From NCBI RefSeq assembly GCF_031143425.1, contig NC_090450.1, positions 215,275,442 to 215,339,441 of the forward strand: a stretch of 64,000 nt of DNA. The letters are read 5' to 3'. The notes beneath the pieces are model-generated. The model saw nothing but the letters and a program-made list of their open reading frames with translations, searched no databases and had not been told where the DNA came from. Shown here one piece after another: positions 22,772 to 32,288 of the stretch. This stretch comes from Pleurodeles waltl (taxonomy: Eukaryota; Chordata; Amphibia; Caudata; Salamandridae). How positions within the stretch are numbered: position 1 is the first letter of the stretch; each line of letters starts with the position of its first letter. The position numbers and the translations under genes were made by a program.

Positions 22772-24692
22772 TGATAACGTGTCCTTCAATGACAATTTAT
22801 ACACATTAGGACTCGTTTTAGGCCAATGAATCTTTTGAGCCAGTGGTGAGACACCGTAAAACGAGGTAACTGATCAGTATGTCAAGCAATATATCAATAA
22901 TGTTATCAACGTATATCACCACAATTTATTTCACTTTAGACATTTGTTAAAACTTTTGGCACAACCATGACCTTTCAGTCATGAATAACCACACCTTGTT
23001 AGAAGTTTTGTGAATTTTATTCCCTATTGATTACAATCTAATAGCAAATGTATTAATCTCAATACCAAGAAGCAAAGGAGCATAGTCACGATATGGCAAC
23101 TGTGGTAAGATTTTGACAATGCGAAGACGACAATCATTAAGACACTAACATATGATATACACAAATCAGAGTACATAGAGCAGAGTATACATCTCAGTTC
23201 AGCATGGCACAACGTCAGTCATGTGCGTTTGTCAGTCAAAGACAATATCTTATCTAACCGCTAATTAGCATTAGCATGTTGGGCTTCATGCAAAACAATT
23301 TAGAACATCAATTTGGAAAACATCTAACCAAGGCCACTAATCAAAAATACAGCAGATGGTACCTAGAAAGGAAAGGCAAATAGACGAATTTCAATAGCAA
23401 CAGTCATAATTACCCTCCTCGGGATAGGTCAGCATACAGGATCAGTCTTCATCTTCAGGACATCAGTTAGATCGCCATCAATATATCTAGTCTAAGGCAG
23501 GGGGCACTTCCCTCATAAGGAGGAAAGTGAGATGGGGCAACTAAGGGTGAGGATGGTTTATTAAGTCTCAAATCACCAAACAGAGCGACAGAGTTTCTGG
23601 ATGCAATCAATATCATTCCCTACCTAGGTCTCCCGAGTCTCCTGTGTCATAAGTTTTTATCCCCTTTTGGCAATACTTTCCCCCAAAATTCTATTGGATA
23701 GTCACTTTACCCCACTATCTGTAACCTATCAAATTATACATTAAGTAATGCATTTGTCATCTCGAGATAAATTATAATATATTGATTGGTCTTCATAATT
23801 GACGTTTTTCGTAGGTGGCACATCCGGGATTACTTCATTTTCTGGCACACTCTTCGGGTCAAAAGTTCTCTTTTCCGTGGTTCAATGTCCTTGAAAGTTT
23901 CCATATTTGTTGCAAAGCGTATAACTTTATAATAATAAAACAGCTAGCCTGCGAATGGGAAAAACTAGCATTGTTGCAAAAACGTAGAAGAGAACAAATG
24001 CTGGGTCATGGCCTTTTGCAAGTCAGCACACTGGAGAGACAGAAAATATGCTTTAATATGAGAGCTACATGCAGACTACTGGGAGTACGCTGCTCTGCGC
24101 TAGCCCTGCGAATCCTCAGATCAGACACCAGGCCAACGCTAGTGATCGCCATCGCCAAATTCCTCGGAGCTAGTTGGCTTGTCAGAGGGAAAACTCTTCT
24201 GGACAAAGACTCCAAATAAGACTGTCCCAACATCCTGCACAGCGCATTTCATTTTATTTCATTTTATTCCATTTTTATTCCATTTTTATTTCACTTTTTC
24301 CATTTCATCTTATCTTTTACTCCCTTTTATCATTATATTTACCTGTAATTTTATTATGTGTATTTATTTGTATTTATTACTGCTCGCGCTTTTTTGGCTC
24401 TTGTAGCCGCAATAAAGCTTCTTTGAATTGAATTGAGAGCTACATAGCCAGTTCTTCGGCTCACGCTAACTTAAGGCTTATGGATTCTAATAAATGCAAT
24501 CTTCATACGTGTTAACATATTCAATTAATCCAAATACAAGTAATCATTTCTTCTTATTAATATTTTGTATATGCGTACAATAATTCTTCACGTTTAAAAT
24601 ACATTTATAAGAATAATATTATTAATGCAGCATTGTTAAATATAAGCATTTCACATCTAAAAATAGGTAAAATTTAAACTCCACTCTCTCAG
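22772..24692 (-). repeat. 5' LTR of the endogenous retrovirus (1921 bp)
   Basis: This is the same LTR as 9968-11464, but longer by a 363-bp LINE tail and a segment of about 47 bp. It starts (+ strand) TGATAACGTG and ends CTCTCTCA, followed by GCTG. It contributes the TGA that now ends the truncated Harbinger A transposase frame. Confidence 0.88.
24071..24433 (+). mobile_element. 5'-truncated LINE tail inside the 5' LTR
   Basis: The 363-bp insert is absent from the other LTR and flanked by the 12-bp duplication TGAGAGCTACAT (24059-24070 and 24434-24445). It ends with an AATAAA signal near 24412 and a TTTGAATTGAATTG repeat tail instead of poly(A). The start encodes about 45 codons that look like the C-terminal end of a LINE ORF2, followed by a T-rich 3' untranslated part. 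It inserted after the retrovirus, on the opposite strand. The exact LINE clade is not determined. Confidence 0.8.
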
Positions 24693-25622
24693 CTGTCTTC
24701 TTCCTCAGCTTCCTCCTCATCACTGTCCACAGGCTCCACAGCTGCCACAACACCGTCATCTGGACCATCCTCCTGCACAAAAGGCACCTGGCATCGCAAA
24801 GCAAGATTGTGAAGCATCGAGCAGGCGATGATGATCTGGCACACCTTCTTCGGTGAGTAGAATAGGGAACCACCTGTCATATGGAGGCACCTGAACCTGG
24901 CCTTAAGGAGGCAGAAGGTGCGTTCGATCACCCTCCTAGTCCGCCCATGGGCCTCATTGTACCGTTCCTCTGCCCTGGTCCTGGGATTCCTCACTGGGGT
25001 CAATAGCCAGGACAGGTTGGGGTAACCAGAGTCCCCTAATAGCCACACATGGTGCCTCTGGAGTTGACCCATCATATCAGGGATGCTGCTATTCCGCAGG
25101 ATGTAAGCGTCATGCACTGAGCCATGGAACATAGCATTAACCTGGGAGATGTACTGGTCTGCCAAACAGACCATCTGTACATTCATGGAATGATAACTCT
25201 TCCTGTTCCTGTACACCTGTTCACTCCTGTGGGGGGGGCAGAGCTACATGGGTCCCATCAATGGCCCCTATGACGTTGGGGATATGTCCAAGGGCATAGA
25301 AGTCACCTTTAACTGTTTCCAAATCTTCCACCTCAGGGAAAATGATGTATCTCCTTACGTGTTTCAGCAGGGCAGACAACACTCTGGACAAGACATTGGA
25401 AAACATAGGCTGGGACATCTCTGATGCCATGGCCACTGTTGTCTGAAAAGACCCACTAGCAAGGAAATGGAGCACTGACAGCACCTGCACGTCAGGGGGG
25501 ATTCCAGTGGGATGGCGGATTGGTGACATCAGGTCTGGCTCCAACTGGGTACATAGTTCCTGGATTGTGGCACTGTCAAACCTGTAGGTGACGATTACAT
25601 GCCGTTCCTCCATTGCAAACAA
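24693..25622 (-). pseudogene. Harbinger A DDE transposase (HARBI1-like), truncated and frameshifted
   Basis: PIF/Harbinger transposase cuts and rejoins the element ends, working with the Myb-like protein. The N-terminal frame (25622-25221) has a helix-turn-helix-like block (LASGSFQTTVA) and the first catalytic Asp in GAIDGTHVAL. The rest (25216-24693) has the second Asp in WLLGDSGYP and the Glu in RRVIERTFCLLKARF, then an acidic Asp/Glu tail. All three catalytic residues are kept. The frames are split by one extra base in a run of eight C/G at 25230-25237. The C-terminal end was cut off by the retrovirus and lies at 9832-9967. Confidence 0.88.
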
Positions 25623-26136
25623 GGTCCACCAGCGGTCGGTACAATGGAGGATTCCGCCATCTTCTCAAATGTCCCAGCTGACGGCGCCTATGAAGGACAA
25701 CAGCGACGATCAAGTAAACTTTTTTCCAGTTATGTACCCACTATTACACAGAAGACGACACCAAACACAAAACCCTTCCTGTATGTGTGTTGAGTGTAGG
25801 CCTAGCTATGTGTGACGCAGAAGTAAATGAAGCCATGTGGGCCCCTGAAATGGCGGCTGCATGACCTCTAAACTGGGACAATGGGATTGTGGGGTAACTG
25901 CGTTGGCGTTGCACACCGTCGCGGTAGGCGGTCGTAGACCGCGGTGCAATGCTGCATTGGTTGACATAGGACCCTATGGGTCCCAGGAGCCAATGAACAG
26001 GTGTGCCAGCGGTGATGGTACGCACCGCTGCGGATGTCACCGCCATTTTCTATCTGTTCAATCACTAGATACCTGACCTTCGACAGGAGAGGACCTACAC
26101 TGCAAGTGCTGCTGTGACCACGGTCTGGAAGAGACA
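25623..26136. promoter_or_regulatory. Divergent control region between transposase and second Myb-like gene
   Basis: About 510 bp separate the two divergent starts. The stretch 25900-26050 is rich in GCGGT, ACCGC and GGCGGT in both orientations, the same motifs as at both ends of Harbinger A. A bidirectional promoter regulated by the element's own DNA-binding protein is a reasonable inference. No TATA box is obvious. Confidence 0.45.
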
Positions 26137-28136
26137 ATGGCTGCTGCGTCTGGGGAAAGGACCCCTGCCTTCACTGCTCAGGAGTTGGAGAAACTGGTAG
26201 ACGGGGTCCTCCCCCAGTACACGCTACTCTACGGTCCTCCAGATCAACAGGTTAGTACACAGGGAGCACGTTGTATGAGCTAGGCCTGGGTGGAGAGGGC
26301 TGGTTGTAAGAGGGAAGGGGGCAGAGTTCAGGGAACATTAATGCATGTGAATGAATGGGCCACATGGCTAGAGTAGGGAGGGGAGACACTCACATCGACG
26401 GTGCAGTTGGTAATGACTTTTCATCTTCCCTTGTACATGTCATGTAGGTCAGAACCCACCAGAAGAGGGACATTTGGCGTGCCATCGCCAAGGACGTCCG
26501 GACCCTGGGGGCCCACCAGAGATGGGGCACCCACTGCCGGAAAAGATAGGAGGACACTTGCCGCTGCAGCAAAAAGACAGCAGAGGCTCAGCTGGGGATG
26601 GCCTCCCAACGTGGGAGGGGTGTCCGTCGCACCATGACCCCCCTGATGTTCCGGATCCTTGCGGTGGCCTACCCATAGTTGGAGGGGCGCTTGAGGGCAT
26701 CACAGCAGACACAAAGGGGTGAGTACAACCTCATTCTGTGGACTTTGCGCGCAGTGGAGGGGTCTAGGTGGGGGAGGAGATCTGTGGGTGTACCTAGGCC
26801 AGCCAGAAATATGTAGACTAGGCCCCTCTGTAATGCAGCCCATGTGGCACTCTACACCACCGCAGTAAAGTGCCAAGTACAGGTATATATGCCCCTGTGG
26901 CATCCATGTGTGCAGATGTCCACCATAGCCATGTAGGCCAGATCCCAGGAATTACATCTGCAGAGGCCAGGAGCATGGCGTAGTGCAGGGGGCTGCTGTG
27001 TCTGTCTTGTCCGCCAACGGTAGCGGTAAGCCATGCACTCAACCTGTCTTTCTTCTGTCGTCCCCCCCCTTTTTCTGCTCTCCCTGTTCTTTTGTGCATC
27101 AGCATCATCAGGCAGAGGTACAGTGGCACAGGAGCACGAGGGAGCTGCATCCCACATGGCCCTGGAGGGCCACACCATGGACTCAGAATGCACCAGTGGG
27201 ACGGAGGGCGAGGGGAGCTTCACGTCGGCCACCGGATCACCAACCAGCGACACAGACTCGTCCGCCGATGGGAGCTCCCTTGTGGTGGTGGCACCATCTG
27301 TGCGCCCCACTTCTACAGGTACAGCTGCCACCTCCCCTACCAGCACCGCTCTCCCAGCAGCCCCTCAGCGTTCGCCCCGTGCCCGCTCACCCAGGAGGGT
27401 GGGCATCACCTTCGCCCCAGGCACCTCAGGCCCTGCCCCAGTCACCCCTGCTGCCCTCAGTGAGGAGGCCATTGACCTCCTCAGGTCACTCACTGTTGGG
27501 CAGTCTACCATTGTGAATGCCATCCAGGGTGTAGAAAGAGAGCTGCAACACGGTAATGCATTCCTGGAGGGCATTCATTCTGGTCAGGCTGCCCTTCAGC
27601 GAACCCTGCAATCTCTGGCCTCAGCACTGACGGCAGCCATTGTCCCTGTGTCAAGCCTCCCCCCTCCAACCTCCTCCACCCAGACCCAATCCCCTGTACC
27701 CCAGCCCATCCCAAGCATACCTACAGACCAGCATGCACACAAGACAACACACAAGGGAAGCTCAAGCAAACATAGGCACCACACAATCCACAGGCACTCA
27801 CGCAAGCATCACCCACATACAGACACAGCAACATCCACTGCCTCCACTGAGTCCCCCTCCTCCTCTTCTCCCTCCTTCCTTCCAGTGTCGTCTACACTCT
27901 CACCTGCATGCACTACATCTACAGGTACCAGGACTCGCAAACAGAACACCCAGCACCACACCCGCTCACCTGCACTCACCACCTCCACTACCATTTACAC
28001 GTCCCCTGTGTCCTCTCCCAGGGTGTCTGTGACGCCCCCTCCAAAAGTACACAAACCCGAGCACCCACACACCCAACATCCATCCACCTCACAACAGCCT
28101 CCAGTACTTGCACCTGCACCCAAAACACCAAAATGA
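26137..28136 (+). pseudogene. Harbinger A Myb/SANT-like protein 2 (three exons, two stops)
   Basis: Exon 1 (26137-26250) starts MAAASGERTPAFTAQELEKL and ends at a GTTAGT donor in phase 0. Exon 2 (26448-26718) carries the second half of the trihelix (RDIWRAIAKDVRTLG, THCRKR) and ends in phase 1 at GTGAGT. Exon 3 (27103-28136) begins after a pyrimidine-rich CAG acceptor and stays open to TGA. It encodes a Ser/Thr/Pro-rich region, a helical segment (residues about EEAIDLL to ALTAAI) and a Thr/His/Pro-rich tail. Exon 2 has two in-frame TAG codons, about 26548 and 26671, so the copy is not coding as it stands. The gene differs clearly from Myb-like gene 1, so the element carries two distinct DNA-binding proteins. 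Confidence 0.75.
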
Positions 28137-28303
28137 CACCTCCTACAACCACCTCCTCTTCCTCCACTCCCAGGCCTCCTCCAACTACCCATCCCAGTGT
28201 TCATCAGAAACTGTCCCTCTGTAAAGTTGACCTTTTTGCCCCCACCACCTCCTCCAATTCATCAGTCCCGTCGTAGCGCCTCAGCCAAAAAGCCTCAAAT
28301 ACA

Positions 28304-28909
28304 GTGGTGCCTGTTCAAGGTGTGTGGAGTGCACTGGCCATCAGGGCAGGCAGTATGACCCGGAGCCAAGGCACTGGCAGCCCACCCCCTGTAATGGCTC
28401 TGAAATTGGAAAGTGGCCGACGGGACCCTGTGAGGACTCCTGGAGGCAAAACAACTCACAGGGGTCCCAAGGGGATTGCTGAGTCAGCTGTGACTCCTCC
28501 AAAGGTGGGGAAGGGCCAGAGGAAGTCTGCACAGCCTGTTGTGAGCATCACGGCGGAGAAGGGCGGCATTTTTCCCGGCGGTCGAGACGCCACCGCCAGC
28601 ACCGTCATCACTGGTCCGGAGACCACCGCCAGAGTCATTGCCCAGGAGGGCCCAAGTATCGTCACTGGTCAGGAGACCACCACCAGAGTCATTGCCCAGG
28701 AGGGCCCAAGTCTCGTCACTGGTCAGGAGACCACCGCCACCGCCGGAGTCAGTGCCCAGGAGGGCCCAGGTATCGTCACTGGTCAGGAGACCACCGCCGG
28801 AGTCAGTGCCCAGGAGGGCCCAGGTATCGTCACTGGTCAGGAGACCACCCCCACCGCCAGAGTCAGTGCCCAGGCGGGCCCCAGCTGCCACAGCCCCGCT
28901 GGGCTATGA
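28304..28909 (+). CDS. Open frame with an 18-residue tandem repeat, unknown function
   Basis: A 201-codon frame lies downstream of Myb-like gene 2 in Harbinger A. Its first half is basic (GKTTHRGPKG..). Its second half is five copies of an 18-20 residue unit of the type ETTARVIAQEGPSIVTGQ, coded by the 54/60-bp array. Upstream the same frame is open from 27908 except for a TAG at 28274-28276. It may be an extra coding exon of the element or an untranslated repeat that happens to be open. Length differences between units are multiples of three, which favours past coding. No known domain. Confidence 0.45.
   Translation: MVPVQGVWSALAIRAGSMTRSQGTGSPPPVMALKLESGRRDPVRTPGGKTTHRGPKGIAESAVTPPKVGKGQRKSAQPVVSITAEKGGIFPGGRDATASTVITGPETTARVIAQEGPSIVTGQETTTRVIAQEGPSLVTGQETTATAGVSAQEGPGIVTGQETTAGVSAQEGPGIVTGQETTPTARVSAQAGPSCHSPAGL
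28612..28890 (+). repeat. Minisatellite, 54/60-bp unit, five copies
   Basis: The block GGTCAGGAGACCACC...GTC(A)GTGCCCAGGAGGGCCC...TCGTCACT repeats about every 54 bp. Some copies have an extra ACCGCC (6 bp). It is the first of four consecutive arrays. Confidence 0.85.
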
Positions 28910-29044
28910 GGGAACGTCATGCCACACACCAATGCCCAGTCCAGGGAACGTCATGCCAAACACCAATGCCCAGTCCAGGGAACGTCATGCCACACACCAA
29001 TGCCCTGTCCAGGGAACATCATGCCACACACCAATGCCCGTTCC
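28909..29044 (+). repeat. Minisatellite, 34-bp unit, four copies
   Basis: Four near-identical copies start at GGGAACGTCATGCC and end in AATGCCCAGTCCA, with changes at single bases only. The array directly abuts the next one. Confidence 0.88.
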
Positions 29045-29489
29045 AGAACCGCCATGGCAAAGCACCGCTGAACAGTCCTGAGACCGCCATGGCAAAGCAC
29101 CGCTGAACAGTCCAGAGACCGCCATGGCAAAGCACTGCTGAACAGTCCAGAACAGCCATGGCAAAGCACAGCTGAACAGTCCAGAGACCGCCATGGCAAA
29201 GCACTACTGAACAGTCCAGAACCGCCATGGCAAAGCACCGCTGAACAGTCCAGAGACCGCCATGGCAAAGCACCGCTGAACAGTCCAGAGACCGCCATGG
29301 CAAAGCACCGCTGAACAGTCCAGAACCGCCATGCCAAAGCACCGCTGAACAGTCCTGAGACCGCCATGGCAAAGCACCGCTGAACAGTCCAGAACCGCCA
29401 TGGAAAGCACCGCTGAACAGTCCCGAGACCGCCATGGCAAAGCACCGCTGAACAGTCCAGAACCGCCATGGCAAAGCACCGCTGAACAG
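29045..29489 (+). repeat. Minisatellite, 34/35-bp unit, about 13 copies
   Basis: The core ACCGCCATGGCAAAGCACCG followed by CTGAACAGTCC alternates between an AGAGACC start (35 bp) and an AGAACC start (34 bp). Copies are 90 percent or more alike. CCATGG (NcoI-type) occurs in nearly each unit. The long - strand frames over the array come from its regular spacing and are not genes. Confidence 0.9.
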
Positions 29490-29647
29490 GGCATGCACTG
29501 GGGAAGAATGAAAAGACCGCCACATCAAGCATCGTTATCCCATGTGCAGCTTGGACAGTGACTGGACAGGGACTTTCACGGGGAGACTAATCCAGTCTGG
29601 GCACCAGTCCCCCTCCAGAGCCAGTGGAGGCTGTCATCTACTTGCGA

Positions 29648-29992
29648 AACTGTGGCTTTGCACTCCCCAGGATGGTCCAGTGGGCAAACCACCCACTGTG
29701 GAGACTTGAGAGACTGTGGCTTTGCACGCCCCAGGATGGTCCAGTGGGCAAACCACCCACTGTAGAGACTTGAGAGACTGTGGCTCTGCACACCCCAGGA
29801 TGGTCCAGTGGGCAAACCACCCACTGTAGAGAATTGAGAGACTGTGGCATTGCACTCCCCAGGATGGTACAGTGGGCAACCCACCCACTGTAGAGACTTG
29901 AGAGACTGTGGCTTTGAACTTCCCAGGATGGTACAGTGGGCAACCCACCCACTGTAGAGACTTGAGAGACTGTAGCTTTGCACTCCCCAGGA
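29648..29992 (+). repeat. Minisatellite, 64-bp unit, five full copies and one partial
   Basis: The unit CTGTGGCTTTGCACTCCCCA, then GGATGGTCCAGTGGGCAAAC, then CACCCACTGTAGAGACTTGAGAGA repeats every 64 bp. Copies differ at few positions (GCTTTGCACGCC, GGTACAGTGGGCAAC). Confidence 0.9.
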
Positions 29993-30002
29993 TACATCAA
30001 TG

Positions 30003-30879
30003 GGCATGGAGCCCCGTCGTGGATCTGGCTTTGCAGTCATCCGGCTGAGGTACACCCACTTCCCTTCCCCCTGAGGTGCCTGTAGTATTTCTATCTGATG
30101 CCCCGGCAGTGTTCTCTCCGAATGTGGACAGGTATCTACTGTGGGCCTCGCCCATGCATTTTTGGACTAGTGGTGCACGGACATTGATATGTGCATATCT
30201 GCACTACTTCTCGTAATGTATATATTTCTGGCTGATTTTATAATATATCTGTATATTTTTTAAACATGTGTATTGATACATTACAATCTTTGAACTGATT
30301 TCGTTTTGTTTTTGCGTTCTTCCGGGGGGATTGTGGGTTGTTACTGTGATTTTTGTACATGCATTGGTGTGTGTGTTGTAATAAGCTAGGGTGGGAGTGG
30401 GGGTGTTTCGTGTTTGTCCCCCTAACTTTTGCCTCCCCCCTCCCCTATGTCGTAGGGCCAGTACTCACCATTGTCTTCGCCTGCGCTGGCATTGGTCTTC
30501 GTAGATGAGTAGGAATACAAGGGCCGGTAGAATGTGTAATTCGGGCTCCATGGAGTCCTCGTTCCTCGTGGGATGTGTTGATGTGAGCGTTTTCCCATTG
30601 CAGTAACTGTTTCCGCCGTGTTTTTATTCACGGTGAATCCCCCCCGGAAAAGGTGGCAGATTGGTAGGTTGTAATACTATGGGCGGTACATTGGCTTCCG
30701 GCTGTCTGTTGGCGGTGTCTGCCGCGCTGCTTGTCTGTACCGCCGTGCCGGCGGTGTGTTAAAGTGGCTGTCTTTGTTGGCGGTTTCCGCCAGGATCATA
30801 ATTCCCTTTTTTTCTCCACCAGCCTGTTTGCGGTATTGCCACACCTTTAACACCGTCCACCAGGGTTGTAATTATCCCC
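30003..30879 (+). repeat. Right end of Harbinger A
   Basis: Noncoding. It is T/G-rich at 30150-30420, then a subterminal zone (30660-30860) with GGCGGT, TTGGCGGT and CCGCC motifs matching the left end. The last 15 bases, GTTGTAATTATCCCC, are the inverted terminal repeat, followed by the TAT duplication. Confidence 0.75.
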
Positions 30880-30880
30880 T

Positions 30881-32288
30881 ATGTCTTCGAGTGGAGATTC
30901 TTCTGCCACAGGGACGTCTCTTTCTTTGCAGTTGAGCACACACAAGGAATTTTTAGTGTCTCCTGGAGAACCAGCTGTACAATGGAAGGAGTGGAAGGAA
31001 TATTTTTTGAATTACATCGCAAATTTAGAAGATTGCAACGGTTTAATCTCTGCTGAAAGAAAAAAAAGGATCTTAATGCACTGTTTAGGTCCTGAAGGTC
31101 TTCGTATTTACAATCAACTACAATAACACGATAGAGGCGATGAAGATGTGTTTCAGAGTGCTATTTTGGACTTAAATTATCATTTTTCTCCTGCTGTTTG
31201 CATTGCGGTTACTCGTCACGCATTTTTCCACAGGAAACAAGAGAATCACGAGGACAAAGAGAGCTACGTTTCTGCTTTAAAACATTTAGCTAGCTCTTGT
31301 AGGTTTGCTGGTCTACATGATGAACTGGTACGGTACCAGATTGTAATGTATACTAAAAACAAATCTATTCAAGAGAGGTTGTGGATTGAATGCGAATCCA
31401 GTCTAAAGGATATTATTGCGTTAGTGAAAAAAGCAGAGTTATCTGAAAGATGTGCGAAAATTACTTTGGCACAGGATAAGAGCTCTGAAGAAGTCATTGT
31501 CAAAGTTAATGATCAGAAGCACAACAAATGGTCCATGGATAAGCGGGATAATGACTTTAAAAAAAGAGAAAAATAATACTTTTGCAAAGAATCAAAAATC
31601 TAACATGCCTGATCGATCCAGAAATGAGTGTTTCCGTTGTGGGAGTTCCTATCATTCTGCAAAATTTTATGGGTGTCCAGCAAAAAATGCTAAATGTTTG
31701 GAATGTGGAATTGTAGGCCATTTTGCTAGGGTGTGCAGGAAGAAACAAATGAAGAAATTGAATAGTAAAGTGGCCTGCATTAAGGAAGTGGTGGAAGACT
31801 GTTCTGATGACAGTGATGAAGACGTGAATTATAAACTGAGGGGTCAAAAAACTGTGGTGTTGAACATTTCAGGACAAACATCAAACAAACCCTTGTGTTG
31901 GGTATCATTTGGGGGACTTATGCTGCAAGTGGCAGCAGACTCTGCTTCCCCATATACTATTGTTTCAGAAAGCACATGGCAAAAGCATTTTGTACATAGT
32001 TTAGGGGAACATTTAGAAACCTCTGACATTTCTCCTGAAAGTTACACTGGTGATAGTATAGATATTATTAGTTTTAGATTGCTGGTATTCAAATTTAAGC
32101 AAAGACAAGCAGTATGTAAATTATATGTGGCTACAGATGGTCCGTCGGTATTAGGCTGGAAAGACCAAAAGAAACTACATATTGTGCTAGATCCTAACAG
32201 TGTAGAGCAAGTCTTAGTAATGTGTGATGAAGAAGAGACAAAAAATGGGTCACACAAGAGTTTCCAGGAGTGTTCAATGGGCAAGTAG
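30881..32288 (+). pseudogene. gag: Mag-like Gag and protease, with one stop and one frameshift
   Basis: The start ATG lies on the target duplication of Harbinger A. The first frame (30881-31576) has the W..WKEYF..Y capsid signature and an in-frame TAA at 31124-31126. A one-base shift in an A-rich run near 31565 passes to frame 31452-32288. That frame holds two knuckles (CFRCGSSYH... and CLECGIVGHFARVC), as Mag elements do. A retropepsin follows with ADSASPYTIV, where the usual D-S/T-G reads D-S-A, and the C-terminal LGWKD block. Gag packages the RNA. The altered protease active site and the stop make the copy inactive. Confidence 0.85.

Larger units (their letters stand above)
9968..24692 (-). 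mobile_element. Endogenous retrovirus, gamma/epsilon-like, on the - strand
   Basis: Both LTRs, gag-pro, pol and env are present in retroviral order on the - strand. The insertion is flanked by the 4-bp duplication GCTG (9964-9967 and 24693-24696). The LTRs begin TGAGAGAG and end CGTTATCA in viral sense. The 4-bp duplication, one-knuckle Gag, GPY/F-type integrase tail and the immunosuppressive-domain-like TM segment place it with the gamma/epsilon group. The two LTRs differ by only a few percent by eye, so the insertion is young compared with its hosts. The copy is defective: in-frame stops after the protease and in env, several single-base shifts in pol and env, and an insert of about 1 kb in pol. 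Confidence 0.88.
7330..30879 (+). mobile_element. Harbinger A: three-gene PIF/Harbinger DNA transposon
   Basis: Terminal inverted repeats read GGGGGTCATTACAAC at the left and, inverted, GGGGATAATTACAAC at the right. They are flanked by the 3-bp duplication TAT (7327-7329 and 30880-30882), as PIF/Harbinger transposons make. Contents: a two-exon Myb/SANT-like gene (+), a DDE transposase (-), a three-exon Myb/SANT-like gene (+), then four tandem-repeat arrays. Without the retrovirus the element is about 8.8 kb, long for the superfamily. It is defective: all three genes carry stops or frameshifts and the transposase is cut by the retrovirus. A fusion of two elements is the alternative, but no second pair of ends with a duplication is visible inside. 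Confidence 0.85.

Noticed and set aside
28951..29532. Long - strand frames over the 34/35-bp and 64-bp arrays (up to 193 codons)
   Set aside because: Periodic by-products of tandem arrays; the peptides are just repeats of one unit in shifting frames without a domain.
28600..29990. Regular short repeats that might suggest a CRISPR array
   Set aside because: Units are directly tandem without unique spacers, the sequence is eukaryotic transposon DNA, and no cas-like genes exist.
26137..30879. Right part of Harbinger A as a separate transposon
   Set aside because: No left terminal repeat or 3-bp duplication near 25650-26137, while 7330 and 30879 match each other and share TAT. Harbinger B has the same three-gene set. 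A fusion origin remains possible.
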